Positions 34,807 through 43,746 are shown, counted from the stretch's first letter. The stretch is DNA of 64,000 bases from CADEED01 sp041395625 (GCA_041395625.1 JAWLAE010000004.1:251459-315458); one strand, 5' to 3'. Notes: generated by a model not told the origin, from the letters alone. Program-made: numbers and translations.

Positions 34807-36150
34807 CTACGGGCCGCTCCAGAGCTGCGCACGTTCTGACCCTACCCATTCGGGATTGTTGCCGGCGCCGGACTTGTCGCTGATGTCGGTCGGCGTGGGG
34901 TTCAAGTTCAGGTACCAGATGTTCGAGGCGCCGGCGGCGGTCGACTTGGGGCTCGCGATCTCGGCGCCGACATCGGCGACGGACAGCAGCGTCGAGTAGA
35001 CCTGGATGCCACGCATCACACCGTCCATGATCTCGGTCGACGGTGCCCAGGGCGCATCGCCGAAGGTCAGCGCAGCATTGGTCGGGCGGACATTGGCGTA
35101 GCTCACGTCCTCGGTTTGGCGAATGACGCGGGCGGTATCGGGCCAGTCCCAGAAATACTCATGATGCTTGCCGGCGCCGTCCGACCAGACGCGCAGCACC
35201 TGCGTGTGCCAGCGGCCATATTCGACCCACTCCGAACTGAGTACGTCGCGGCCGTTGACGGAAATCTCCCACTTGTGATCCGAGCCGTTCGGCGCGGGCT
35301 GCGGATAGGGATGGGCGCCGTAGTAGCTGTTGGGATTGCCGCCATCCCAGAAGAACGTGCCATCGTTGCCCCAGAAGAACGCGGTGTAGTAGCCGCTCTG
35401 GCGACGTGGCAGCACGCGCCACATATAGGTGGCCGGATACTGCGCCAGCGGATTGGTGAAGCGGAAGCGCACCGTACCGGTGGTGGAGTCGTTGCCGCCG
35501 AAATCGAGCCCGAAGGTGGCGCCGCTGCTGCTGCCGGTGACCGACACCGACGCGCTGGCAGCGGCCGAGCCGCCCGCGCCGCTGCAGCTGAGCGTGAACG
35601 TGTTGTTAGCGGCACTCAGCGCGCCGGTGCTGGCCGAGCCGGACGTGGGTCGGCTGCCGCTCCAGGCACCGCTCGCGCTGCAGCTCGTGGCATCGGTCGA
35701 CGACCAGGTGAGGTTCGAGCTGCCGCCGCTCGTCACGGAGCTGGGATTGGCGTTGATCGTCACCGTGGGGGCTGGTGTGGTTGACGTCGGCGTGACAGTG
35801 ACGGTTACTGACCGGTCGTCAGAGCCACCTGTACCAGTGCAGGTCAGCGTGAAGACGTTACTCGGATTGCTGAGTGCGCCCGTGCTGGCTGTGCCCGCGG
35901 TGGCTCGCATGCCAGTCCAGGCGCCGCTTGCGTTGCAACTGGTCGCATCGGTTGAGGTCCAAACCAGGTTGGCGCTCGCACCGGTTGGCACGCTACTTGG
36001 GTTCGCCGAGAGCGAAATTGTTGGCGACGGAACTGCAGCAATCCCGGCGTTGGGCGGCGGCGAGTCGGAACCGCCGCCGCCACAGCCGCTCAGCAAGGCG
36101 GCGAACATTATTGGCAGCAACGAGCCCTGCAATGGTCTGATCTTACGCAT
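34807..36150 (-). CDS. Lipoprotein with tandem Ig-like repeats
   Basis: A 447-residue putative lipoprotein: signal with lipobox LLSGC followed by GGGGSD, a flexible spacer typical of surface lipoproteins. Two near-identical repeats of roughly 80 residues follow; each begins ISLSANPSSV or VTINANPSSV and contains a VWTSTDATSC or TWSSTDATSC strand and a second Cys (FTLTC, FTLSC), so each can form a disulphide-linked Ig-like domain. The C-terminal 210 residues (VRFRFTNPLAQYPATYMWR onward, Trp/Tyr rich) look like a separate beta-rich, perhaps carbohydrate-binding, domain. The ATG at 36150 is preferred to 36171 because it leaves a conventional lipoprotein signal. Function unknown. Confidence 0.8.
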   Translation of the reverse strand: MRKIRPLQGSLLPIMFAALLSGCGGGGSDSPPPNAGIAAVPSPTISLSANPSSVPTGASANLVWTSTDATSCNASGAWTGMRATAGTASTGALSNPSNVFTLTCTGTGGSDDRSVTVTVTPTSTTPAPTVTINANPSSVTSGGSSNLTWSSTDATSCSASGAWSGSRPTSGSASTGALSAANNTFTLSCSGAGGSAAASASVSVTGSSSGATFGLDFGGNDSTTGTVRFRFTNPLAQYPATYMWRVLPRRQSGYYTAFFWGNDGTFFWDGGNPNSYYGAHPYPQPAPNGSDHKWEISVNGRDVLSSEWVEYGRWHTQVLRVWSDGAGKHHEYFWDWPDTARVIRQTEDVSYANVRPTNAALTFGDAPWAPSTEIMDGVMRGIQVYSTLLSVADVGAEIASPKSTAAGASNIWYLNLNPTPTDISDKSGAGNNPEWVGSERAQLWSGP

Positions 36151-36275
36151 CGTGCGTGTAAGGTCGCTCACTTCGGCGGCCGATGCAAACAGGCTGCAGC
36201 GCTACCCCTGCGGATCGGCATCCTGGCGCCGAGTGGACTTATGTCGCATAGGTCCGGACACCGTGCGTGCTAGGG

Positions 36276-36692
36276 TCATTTCCAGCCGCCCAAAATGGCG
36301 CCCATGACCGTGAAGAACACGACCTGATAGCCAGAATTGATCAACCACAGATTGAGCGGACGTTTTTCGAACAGGTACGTGATGCCGAGTGCCACTGCGA
36401 CGAAGGTCAGCCCCGTCATGAAGCCGGCAAACAAACCGAACTGCAGATCACCGCCACCAATGAACATCGCGAGGCTGAAGGCAGCGATCAGGCTGAGCAC
36501 GAATGTCAGACCATAGGTGATCGCCGGATTGCCTGCGCGGACCTTCTCCTCGGTCATGCCGGCGGCGGTCATCCACGCCTTGCCGAACAGTGGGCCATAC
36601 CACAGCCCACCGATCACAAAGCCGGAGGCCGCCGCGGCCAGCACCGCAAGCCAGTTGATAGTCGTCATCGCTTGTGAGGCATCCATCGTCAT
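36276..36692 (-). CDS. DUF1761 family membrane protein
   Basis: A 138-residue protein with four hydrophobic helices. The N-terminal INWLAVLAAAASGFVIGGLWYGPLFGKAW and the C-terminal LINSGYQVVFFTVMGAILGGW are the family hallmarks. Members are small inner-membrane proteins of unknown role. An in-frame ATG two codons downstream is an alternative start. It is 21 bases downstream of a CMD-family gene on the same strand and probably co-transcribed with it. The 125 bases between its end and the neighbouring lipoprotein start show no clear feature. Confidence 0.85.
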   Translation of the reverse strand: MTMDASQAMTTINWLAVLAAAASGFVIGGLWYGPLFGKAWMTAAGMTEEKVRAGNPAITYGLTFVLSLIAAFSLAMFIGGGDLQFGLFAGFMTGLTFVAVALGITYLFEKRPLNLWLINSGYQVVFFTVMGAILGGWK

Positions 36693-36713
36693 TCTCCTTG
36701 TTAGGTTGGAGCG

Positions 36714-37283
36714 TCAATCATGTGTTGGCTGTCCGATCGAGCAGTAGGGCTCCTTCTCGACGAGGTCGTAGACGAACAGGAACTTCGCCATACCCGTGAG
36801 CACGGCCAGCGTCATGCCGAATTCGAACAATTGCGCATCATCGAAGTGTGGCCGCAGTTCAGCGTACAAGTCGGCCGACAGAAATCCTCGGGGTTGTGTC
36901 AGGAGCATCTGGCCAGCGAGCCGCAATACTGCGCGCTCTGCGGGCGACCAGATCGGGTCTTCCGGGCGTTCGATGGCCTCGACGTGAGCGGGAGTCAGAC
37001 CGGCTCGCTCGGCGTCCTTGCGGTTGCCCTTGTTGCAGAATGCGCAACCATGCGCGGTGGACAGTCTGAGCCTGGCGATTTCCTTGTACCGAACCGACAC
37101 TCGACCGCCGTAGAAGACTTTCTGGTAGAACTCGGCGTACCAGTCGAACAGTTCGGGTGCATGACCGGCAACGGCGACGAACGTGGCATCGCCGCGGTCG
37201 GCGTGCGCCCGGTCATATGAGGCCTGCATCGCGGCGGGCAGCGAATCCCGCGGCAGCGGAGTTAGTAGCGGTTGAGGCAGCAT
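36714..37283 (-). CDS. Carboxymuconolactone decarboxylase (AhpD/CMD-like) family protein
   Basis: A 189-residue helical protein of the CMD/AhpD superfamily. The signature ARLRLSTAHGCAFCNKGNRKDA holds the CxxC pair and adjacent residues that give AhpD-like proteins peroxidase or disulphide-reductase activity. The N-terminal part includes AELFDWYAEFYQKVFYGG. Being flanked by a small membrane protein rather than lactone pathway genes, it is more likely a redox protein than a true decarboxylase. It is divergent from an aldo/keto reductase across about 100 bases that hold no recognisable promoter consensus. Confidence 0.84.
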   Translation of the reverse strand: MLPQPLLTPLPRDSLPAAMQASYDRAHADRGDATFVAVAGHAPELFDWYAEFYQKVFYGGRVSVRYKEIARLRLSTAHGCAFCNKGNRKDAERAGLTPAHVEAIERPEDPIWSPAERAVLRLAGQMLLTQPRGFLSADLYAELRPHFDDAQLFEFGMTLAVLTGMAKFLFVYDLVEKEPYCSIGQPTHD

Positions 37284-37383
37284 GGTCTGCGATCTCCACG
37301 ATTGCTGTACGAACTCCGCTCAAGTGTACCGCCGATGTGCGATACATGGTGTAATCGACCCATGTTCGGCCAGGACCAGGCGC

Positions 37384-38358
37384 ATGTCTCACACAGCTAC
37401 GGAACGGCGGGTCTTTCTGGGCTATCTGGGTGCGACTGGCTTGGTCGTAGGAGGAGCGAGTATGGCGACCGCGACGCCTGAGCGAGTGGTGGATCGGAAG
37501 TCCCCGGGCGCCGCAGCGGGTACGATACTGCTGGGTGGCGATCTCGAAGTCAGCCGCATGGGTTTCGGTGCGATGCGGATCACGGGTGAGGGCATCTGGG
37601 GGCCGCCTGCGGATGTCGACACGGCGCTCGCCGTGCTGCGCCGAGCGTATGCATTGGGCGTTAATTTTTTCGATACGGCTGATGCGTACGGACCCGATGT
37701 CAGCGAGGCGCTGATTCAGCGCGCGCTGCATCCCTATCCACGCGGCTTCGTGGTGGCTACCAAGGGTGGGATGACGCGTCAGGGGCCCAATCGCTGGGCC
37801 GCCGATTGCCGACCGGAACATCTGCGCGCCGCCTGCGAGGCCAGTCTGCAACGTCTGCGGCTCGAGCGGCACGAGCTCTATCAGCTGCATGCGGTCGATG
37901 CGAAAGTGCCCTACGGCGACTCGGTCGGTGAGCTGGCTCGATTGCAGCAGGAAGGCAAGATTCGTCATGTTGGTGTATCCAATGTGAATGCCGAGCAGTT
38001 GGCGGTAGCACGTGGCATCGTCAGGGTCGTGTCGGTTCAGAATCGCTACAACGTGGCTGATCGTGCCTCGGAGGATGTGCTCGCGATCTGCGAACGCGAT
38101 GGTATCGCCTTCATTCCGTGGGGGCCGCTAGCGCAGCGCGCCCAGTCTGCCGACGAACTCGATCCGCGTATCGCTGCACTGCAGGAACTGGCGGCAAGCC
38201 GCGGCATCACCATGGCACAGGCGACGCTGGCCTGGTTGTTAGCTAAATCTCCCGTGATGCTGCCGATACCCGGTACTGGCCGGCTCAAGCATCTCGAGGA
38301 GAATGTTCGTGCCGCTGCATTGACACTCAGCGCCAACGAGATGCAGTTGATTGGCTGA
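37384..38358 (+). CDS. Aldo/keto reductase with Tat-type leader (copy 2)
   Basis: A 324-residue aldo/keto reductase. The leader TERRVFLGYLGATGLVVGG fits the Tat consensus (RRxFLx). The barrel has MGFGAMRITGEG, the catalytic FDTADAYGPDVSEAL and the Lys in VVATKGGM, with the His in YQLHAVD; the C-terminal IPGTGRLKHLEENVRAA is the usual NADP-binding end. It is not closely similar to the aldo/keto reductase at 33813 (different leader and loops). The ATG at 37384 is chosen; the open frame starts at 37282 in the intergenic region. It overlaps the DUF819 gene by 8 bases. Confidence 0.85.
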   Translation: MSHTATERRVFLGYLGATGLVVGGASMATATPERVVDRKSPGAAAGTILLGGDLEVSRMGFGAMRITGEGIWGPPADVDTALAVLRRAYALGVNFFDTADAYGPDVSEALIQRALHPYPRGFVVATKGGMTRQGPNRWAADCRPEHLRAACEASLQRLRLERHELYQLHAVDAKVPYGDSVGELARLQQEGKIRHVGVSNVNAEQLAVARGIVRVVSVQNRYNVADRASEDVLAICERDGIAFIPWGPLAQRAQSADELDPRIAALQELAASRGITMAQATLAWLLAKSPVMLPIPGTGRLKHLEENVRAAALTLSANEMQLIG

Positions 38359-39586
38359 GCAGGCTCTTATCGCCAATGACGCGGTCGTGCTCGGGCTATT
38401 GGCCGTCACGCTCGGCGCCATATTCTGGAGCACGGAGTCGCGGGCGCCGTTCTGGCGGGCTTTCTACAAGTATGTGCCGGCGTTGTTGCTGTGCTACCTG
38501 CTCCCCGCGATCTACAATACCGCTGGCCTCATCGACGGCGAAGCATCGCGACTGTATTTCGTTGCCTCGCGCTACCTGCTGCCGGCTACGCTGGTGCTAC
38601 TCACGCTCGCCATCGATCTGCGCGGTATCCTGCGACTTGGGCCCAAGCTGCTGATCCTGTTCGCGACGGCGACCGTCGGCGTCATGGTTGGCGCACCCGT
38701 CGCATTCCTGCTTTGGCAATGGCTGGCGCCGGAGTCCGTCGCAGGCGAGGTCTGGCGTGGCTTGACCGCCGTAGCCGGTAGCTGGATCGGCGGTGGGGCG
38801 AATCAAGCCGCCATGAAAGAGATCTTTGCGATCGACAGCAATCTGTTTGGCACGATGGTCGCGGTCGACGTCATCGTGGCCAATATCTGGATGGCGGTGT
38901 TGCTGTGGATGGCCGCCAATCAGGAACGGCTCGATCTGCGGCGTGGCGCCGATGTCACTGCGCTCACTGCCTTGCGCAAGCAGGTCGAGCAACTCGAAGC
39001 CGAGCGCGCGCGGATCGCGAAGCTGCCTGACCTTATGTACATCCTCGCTGTCGGTTTTGGCGCAACGGCGCTGGCGCACGCGCTGGCGACGCCGCTGGCC
39101 GGCTTGTTCGCCGGGCTCGCGTGGGCGGAGCGTTTGTCACTCGCCAGTGAGTTCTTCTGGATCGTCGTGCTGGCCACGACTTTCGGGTTGCTCTTGTCCG
39201 CCACGCGTGCCCGCGACCTCGAGGGAGCGGGGGCCTCCAAGGTGGGCTCCGCGATGCTCTATGTCCTGGTCGCGGCGATCGGCATGCAGATGAATCTGCG
39301 CGCCATCCTGACGAATCCGTCCTTGTTCGGAGTGGGTCTGACGTGGATCGCGATACACGCGCTGCTGCTGATCGGCATGACTCGCCTGTTGCGCGCACCG
39401 ACGTTCTATCTGGCCATTGCCAGCCAGGCGAATATCGGTGGCGCCGCGAGCGCGCCGGTGGTTGCGGCGGCTTTCCATCCGTCGCTCGCGCCCGTCGGCG
39501 TGTTGCTGGCTGTGCTGGGCTACGCGTTGGGAACCTACTGCGCCTGGATCACTGGGCAGTTGTTGCGCCTCGCCGCAGGCCAGTGA
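38351..39586 (+). CDS. DUF819 family membrane protein
   Basis: A 411-residue inner-membrane protein with about ten to eleven hydrophobic helices. Family blocks are FYKYVPALLLCYLLPAIYNT, the glycine motif AGSWIGGGANQAAM, and ATSFGLLLS-like and ASQANIGGAASAPVVAAAF regions in the C-terminal half. Similar to sodium-dependent or carboxylate permeases in overall shape, but no DUF819 substrate is established. It starts at a TTG at 38351 that overlaps the end of the aldo/keto reductase gene. It may export or import the substrate of the Tat-secreted reductase. Confidence 0.83.
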   Translation: MAEQALIANDAVVLGLLAVTLGAIFWSTESRAPFWRAFYKYVPALLLCYLLPAIYNTAGLIDGEASRLYFVASRYLLPATLVLLTLAIDLRGILRLGPKLLILFATATVGVMVGAPVAFLLWQWLAPESVAGEVWRGLTAVAGSWIGGGANQAAMKEIFAIDSNLFGTMVAVDVIVANIWMAVLLWMAANQERLDLRRGADVTALTALRKQVEQLEAERARIAKLPDLMYILAVGFGATALAHALATPLAGLFAGLAWAERLSLASEFFWIVVLATTFGLLLSATRARDLEGAGASKVGSAMLYVLVAAIGMQMNLRAILTNPSLFGVGLTWIAIHALLLIGMTRLLRAPTFYLAIASQANIGGAASAPVVAAAFHPSLAPVGVLLAVLGYALGTYCAWITGQLLRLAAGQ

Positions 39587-39659
39587 GCGTGAGGCGCGAC
39601 TGTACATGGGCTATGGTCGTTCGACGAGCCGGCCTTGGGTGACACACGGAGTAGCGACT

Positions 39660-40190
39660 ATGCGTCGAGCGTACTGGATAGCGAAAAATTGCGGTTTGGT
39701 GATCCTGGCGTTGATCGGCGCAGGCTGCGCCAGTACTTCGCCGAGCACTGTGTGGACGATCGCCACTAACAATCCATCCAAGACCGCTATTGAACGCGCT
39801 CGGGACGAGATCTGGGCGAAGGAACTGACGATCTACGCTGCACGCGGCAGCGGCGATCTCGATACGTACATTTCGAATACGTCGGCGCGGTACATGGGCT
39901 GGCCGCCGGGCTGGGACAAACCATCAGGTGTCGAGCAACTCAAGGCGAGCGCCGCGCAGATGAAGGGTCAGAGTGGCGAAGAGCTGAGCATGGACTTGAC
40001 CGGCTTTACGCTCTCGGGCGACACCGGCGTCATCTACTACGCCACGCACCGTACCCGACTGCCAGGCGGGGCGGCCACCGACCAGCGGTTTCATGTGATC
40101 CATGTCTGGACGCGCGAGCAGGGCGTGTGGAAACTGATTGGCGCGCTCGGGCGCGATGGTTCGCCCGCACAGCAAGGGGCCTCGAAATGA
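39660..40190 (+). CDS. SnoaL/DUF4440-like putative lipoprotein
   Basis: A 176-residue protein with a lipoprotein signal (LVILALIGAGCAST, lipobox GAGC). The mature part has a cone-like NTF2 fold pattern: RARDEIWAKELTIYAARGSGDLDTYI, then GVIYYATHRTR and a closing FHVIHVWTREQGVWKLIGAL, typical of SnoaL-type or DUF4440 proteins. GGAG lies about 12 bases before the ATG at 39660. It overlaps the methyltransferase gene by four bases (ATGA). The frame is open upstream to 39417 but overlaps the DUF819 gene there and is not coding. Function unknown. Confidence 0.75.
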   Translation: MRRAYWIAKNCGLVILALIGAGCASTSPSTVWTIATNNPSKTAIERARDEIWAKELTIYAARGSGDLDTYISNTSARYMGWPPGWDKPSGVEQLKASAAQMKGQSGEELSMDLTGFTLSGDTGVIYYATHRTRLPGGAATDQRFHVIHVWTREQGVWKLIGALGRDGSPAQQGASK

Positions 40191-41278
40191 ATCTCGATCA
40201 ACAGGGTCGCGCGGGCATGCAGTTTCTCGGCTCGCTGCAGGTGTATTCCTCCAGCGCCTTGCAGCAACAGGCGAGCGAAGATTTCGCACGCCAGCCTGAG
40301 GCCCAGTCACTGGCGCAGGAATTCAAACAGGACACGTCGCGCGCCGCCTGGCAAGCGCGCCTCGATCGGGTGCGCGAGGTTGCCGAGCGTTCGAAAGCCT
40401 ATCGTTTCAACCGGTTTTTTCAGCGCTGCGTCGCCGAGGAGATCTGGGTCAAGGCAGCAGCGGCGGTCGAACGCAAACGCGCGCAGCTCGAGCCGATCTT
40501 CGCCGCAGCTAAGAGTCAGCCTTCTGACAAGCTGAAGTTGAATCCGTCGTTGCAAATTCCGGATTTCTACCGGGGCGTGGAATGGCATCTGCAGCCCGGT
40601 GGGCTCGACGGCCACGATCTGTTCGGCCCGATGTTTGCGCTCGGTATTCTGCCGCACGTGTTCAGCCGCGGTGGCTTCGCGGCCGTCGCGGTCAATGACA
40701 ACATCCTCGAGCAGCGCCGCGAAGTCATCAAGCAGTTTCGCAAGCCCAGCTATCGACGCATCTATGAACCAGGATGCGGGGGTGCCGGAACCCTCGGCAT
40801 CTGTCGCGAACGGTTTCCCGACGCGCAACTCATCGGTGGTGATCTCTCGGCGCGAGCCCTGCGTGACGGCCTCGGCATGAGCGAGCGTATGGGTTGGAAC
40901 ATTCATTTCCGTCAGGAAGATGCGCGCCACGTTGCCGAGCCGGACAATAGCGTCGACGGCGTCATCTCCTACGCCGTACATCACGAGTTGCCGGAGTCCG
41001 CGGCGCGCGAAGTGATCAATGAAATGTATCGGATTCTCGAGCCGGGCGGCGACATGGTGATTTCCGACCCGCCGCCTTTCCGCGCAGTTCCGCCATTCAA
41101 TGCTGCATTGCTGGCTTGGGAGACGGAGCATCGGGCCGAGCCATACTTCATCGAGTCGGACATCACGAATCTGCCGCAGCTGATGCGCGAAGCGGGCTTC
41201 GTCGATGTCGAGGAGTATGCGTTGCAGGGCACTGGCTATCCATGGGTGACCCGTGGCCGCAAGCCTGTCAAGCAATAG
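40187..41278 (+). CDS. Class I SAM-dependent methyltransferase
   Basis: A 363-residue protein. The N-terminal 170 residues are helical and unlike common methyltransferases (SLQVYSSSALQQQA, RFNRFFQRCVAEEIW). The C-terminal domain has the SAM loop RRIYEPGCGGAGTLGICRE, motif II IGGDLSARAL, and motif IV DNSVDGVISYAVHHELPE. It is coupled by ATGA to the SnoaL-like lipoprotein gene. The substrate is unknown; a UbiE-like or natural-product type methyltransferase is possible. Confidence 0.85.
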   Translation: MNLDQQGRAGMQFLGSLQVYSSSALQQQASEDFARQPEAQSLAQEFKQDTSRAAWQARLDRVREVAERSKAYRFNRFFQRCVAEEIWVKAAAAVERKRAQLEPIFAAAKSQPSDKLKLNPSLQIPDFYRGVEWHLQPGGLDGHDLFGPMFALGILPHVFSRGGFAAVAVNDNILEQRREVIKQFRKPSYRRIYEPGCGGAGTLGICRERFPDAQLIGGDLSARALRDGLGMSERMGWNIHFRQEDARHVAEPDNSVDGVISYAVHHELPESAAREVINEMYRILEPGGDMVISDPPPFRAVPPFNAALLAWETEHRAEPYFIESDITNLPQLMREAGFVDVEEYALQGTGYPWVTRGRKPVKQ

Positions 41279-41312
41279 CTGTTGTTAGCAACCGCCAGAG
41301 AAAACAGACTTT

Positions 41313-41618
41313 ATGGCCAAGACAACTGCACTGCCAGAGCGCACGTATCTCAGCACGACCGAGCTCGACTCGTTGGCACGCATGCACACTGAGATGATGG
41401 CGGAGCTGTGGATACTGCGTGACCGGGTGTTGGTGCTCGAGCAACTGCTCACCGACTCTGGCGTCCTGAAGGCGGATCATGTGGACCGGTACACGCCGGG
41501 CCCGGATTTGACGCGCAAACTCAATGCAGATCGCGATCGAATGGTGGCGCGTATCGTCGGTGCGGGACACCGCAAGTCGCTCGATGAAGTGGTGAAGTCG
41601 GGAAAACGAGCGGCATGA
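41313..41618 (+). CDS. Small hypothetical protein
   Basis: A 101-residue, highly charged, mostly helical protein (LARMHTEMMAELWILRDRVLVLEQLL then DRDRMVARIV) with no signal peptide or membrane segment. It lies 34 bases after the methyltransferase gene and overlaps the next hydrolase gene by four bases (ATGA), so it is a genuine member of this transcript rather than a chance frame. The middle helix is amphipathic and could mediate dimerisation or binding to a partner such as the methyltransferase. Not recognised. Confidence 0.7.
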   Translation: MAKTTALPERTYLSTTELDSLARMHTEMMAELWILRDRVLVLEQLLTDSGVLKADHVDRYTPGPDLTRKLNADRDRMVARIVGAGHRKSLDEVVKSGKRAA

Positions 41619-42547
41619 GCACACGTATCTTTGCGGTGACGGGGGCAGCACTGGCGTTATGCTTGCAGTCGCTGTTGAGTGGTTGTGCTGCGCCTTCTGC
41701 AGCCTTCGATCGGATCGTCGACTCGACTCAGACACTCAGCGCGCCTCGCGGCCGCGAAGTATCGATGCGTGTGCTCTATCCGGCGCCGCGTTGCCAGCAC
41801 TGCGGTGTGATCGTGTTTTCGCATGGCGCCTATGCGTCGCCCGCACGCTACGACGCGCTGCTGACCGCTTGGGCGAAGGGTGGCTGGGTGGTGGTCGCGC
41901 CGTTGCACGTCGACTCCGAGGACCACCCAGACCGCGCGAACTATGAACAGAGCGAGTCGCTGCGACTGCGGCTGGAAGACTACGACCTCGCAGTTGCCAG
42001 CTATGGCGGCAAGACCCCTACGATGATCTTGCCGGGTGTTGAAACTTCCGGCGATGTCATCGCTGCTGGCCATTCCTATGGCGCGCTGATCGCGCAAATC
42101 GCGGGCGGTGCTCGCCTGGATGGCAGCTTTACGGCGGCGAGCACTCGTGCCCCGCTGCCGCTCGCAGTGGTTGCCATTTCTCCGCCTGGACCGATACCTA
42201 ACTACGTATCCAGCGCTGGCTGGAGCCAGATCAAGGTGCCGCAGCTGGTGATCTCTGGCACGACCGATATCGTGCCCGGCATAGCCCCCGAATGGAACCT
42301 GCACATGGCCTCCTACGAAGCCGCCCCGGCCGGCAAAGCCTATGCGCTCGTATTCGACCGCATGGATCATTATTTCAACGGCGCCTATGGTCGTCTGCAG
42401 CCGATCGATGCATCCACAGAGCTCGCCGTACAGAAGCTGAATGCCGAGATCCTGCGATTTGCCAAGGCCATGCACGACCGCGATCCGGCGATGGCCGACC
42501 AATGGATCGCCAACAGTTCGGCCGGCGTCAAGGCGATCGCGCGGTAG
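41615..42547 (+). CDS. Alpha/beta hydrolase, putative lipoprotein
   Basis: A 310-residue protein with a lipoprotein signal (LCLQSLLSGCAAPS, lipobox LSGC). The alpha/beta fold is shown by VIVFSHGAYASPARYD (oxyanion region), a nucleophile elbow AAGHSYGALIAQ, the acid in SGTTDIVPG, and a late His in DRMDHYFNGAYG. This suggests a periplasm-facing esterase or lipase-like enzyme anchored to a membrane. Start overlaps the preceding gene as ATGA. It ends 7 bases from the convergent moeB-like gene. Natural substrate unknown. Confidence 0.8.
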   Translation: MSTRIFAVTGAALALCLQSLLSGCAAPSAAFDRIVDSTQTLSAPRGREVSMRVLYPAPRCQHCGVIVFSHGAYASPARYDALLTAWAKGGWVVVAPLHVDSEDHPDRANYEQSESLRLRLEDYDLAVASYGGKTPTMILPGVETSGDVIAAGHSYGALIAQIAGGARLDGSFTAASTRAPLPLAVVAISPPGPIPNYVSSAGWSQIKVPQLVISGTTDIVPGIAPEWNLHMASYEAAPAGKAYALVFDRMDHYFNGAYGRLQPIDASTELAVQKLNAEILRFAKAMHDRDPAMADQWIANSSAGVKAIAR

Positions 42548-42554
42548 CGGTTGT

Positions 42555-43742
42555 TCAGCCGGCCGGTGCGACCGGGAAATCGTGGTCCACATCGCGCGAC
42601 CAGGCTAACAAGCCGCCGTCCAGGTTGATCGGCACGGCGGTCAGATTTGCGCCGACGGCAAGCTCGCAGGCCTGCAAGCTGCGTCCACCGCTGCGGCACA
42701 GAAAGACGACGTCGGGCCGCGCCGTGCGACCGCGGGACACGCTGTCCAGTGTGGCTACCAGTTCTGTCATCCGTGTGCCGAGTTCGCCAATCGGCAAGTT
42801 GATACTGTTCGGCAGGTGCCCGCATTCGAATTCGTGCTGCTCGCGTACATCGATCAGCAGGACTGGCGTGGCGCTTTCCTTCGCGGCCTCGAGTCGAACC
42901 CGCAATTGCCGCGGGGTGGCGTGTGAAATCAGGGAGCGCTGCGCTGCCGTGGTTTTCGAGGCCGGCATGGCATCCTGGGGCGTGACGATCGTTGGGTTGT
43001 CGCCGCATACGGCGCAGTCCGCGCGGCGCGCCACGTTGAATTCCGCAAAACGCAGCGCGAGTGCATCGTACGTGAGCAGGCGTCCGACCGACGGCTCGCC
43101 GATGCCCGCGACGAGCTTGATCACCTCGGTAGCCTGGATTGCGCCCATCACGCCCGGTAACACGCCCAGGACGCCGGCATCGGCACAGTTGGGTGTTTGC
43201 GCATCGCTGGCGTTGGCAAACAGGCAGCGATAGCAGGGACCCTTGCCTGGTAGGTAGGTGAGCGACTGGCCCTCGAAACGATGGATCGCAGCGCTCACCA
43301 GTGGCTTGCCGAGGATTACGCAGGTGTCGTTGATCAAGTAACGACTGGTGATGCGGTCGGTGCCGTCGACGACGACGTCGTAGTCGCGCACGACATCGAG
43401 CACGTTCTCGGCCGTCAGCTTGAGCTCGAGCGGCCGCACCTCAATGTCCGGATTGAGCGCGGTCAGTCGGTTCGCCGCCGCGCGAACCTTGGGCTGGCCG
43501 ATCTCGCTGGTTGCGAACAGCACCTGGCGTTGCAGGTTGGAGAGGTCGACCACATCGTGATCGACGAGGCCCAGCGTGCCGATCCCCGCCGCCGCCAGAT
43601 AGAGCGCGCACGGTGACCCCAGCCCGCCGGCACCAACGATGAGTACTTTGCTGTTCTTCAGCCGGCTCTGGCCGGCCGCGCCGAGCTCGGGCAGGCTGAG
43701 GTGGCGTGCATAACGCTGTTTGTCCATCGCTGTCAGGGTCAT
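42555..43742 (-). CDS. MoeB/MoeZ-type sulfur-carrier adenylyltransferase with C-terminal rhodanese domain
   Basis: A 395-residue E1-like enzyme. The N-terminal ThiF/MoeB domain has VLIVGAGGLGSP (ATP loop), VDLSNLQRQVLF, zinc-binding CYRC and CAVC pairs, and the Cys in PNCADAGVLG. The C-terminal rhodanese domain (from about residue 265) holds the active-site loop FLCRSGGRS. This fusion adenylates and then sulfurates the C-terminal Gly of a small carrier protein. I start at the ATG at 43742, eight bases after GGAGG. The gene for its likely carrier is immediately upstream. Confidence 0.9.
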   Translation of the reverse strand: MTLTAMDKQRYARHLSLPELGAAGQSRLKNSKVLIVGAGGLGSPCALYLAAAGIGTLGLVDHDVVDLSNLQRQVLFATSEIGQPKVRAAANRLTALNPDIEVRPLELKLTAENVLDVVRDYDVVVDGTDRITSRYLINDTCVILGKPLVSAAIHRFEGQSLTYLPGKGPCYRCLFANASDAQTPNCADAGVLGVLPGVMGAIQATEVIKLVAGIGEPSVGRLLTYDALALRFAEFNVARRADCAVCGDNPTIVTPQDAMPASKTTAAQRSLISHATPRQLRVRLEAAKESATPVLLIDVREQHEFECGHLPNSINLPIGELGTRMTELVATLDSVSRGRTARPDVVFLCRSGGRSLQACELAVGANLTAVPINLDGGLLAWSRDVDHDFPVAPAG

Positions 43743-43746
43743 CGCA

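Noticed and set aside
39417..39659. Upstream extension of the SnoaL-like lipoprotein frame
   Set aside because: This part lies inside the DUF819 gene in another frame and is Arg/Ser/Trp rich. A good ribosome site and lipoprotein signal occur at 39660.
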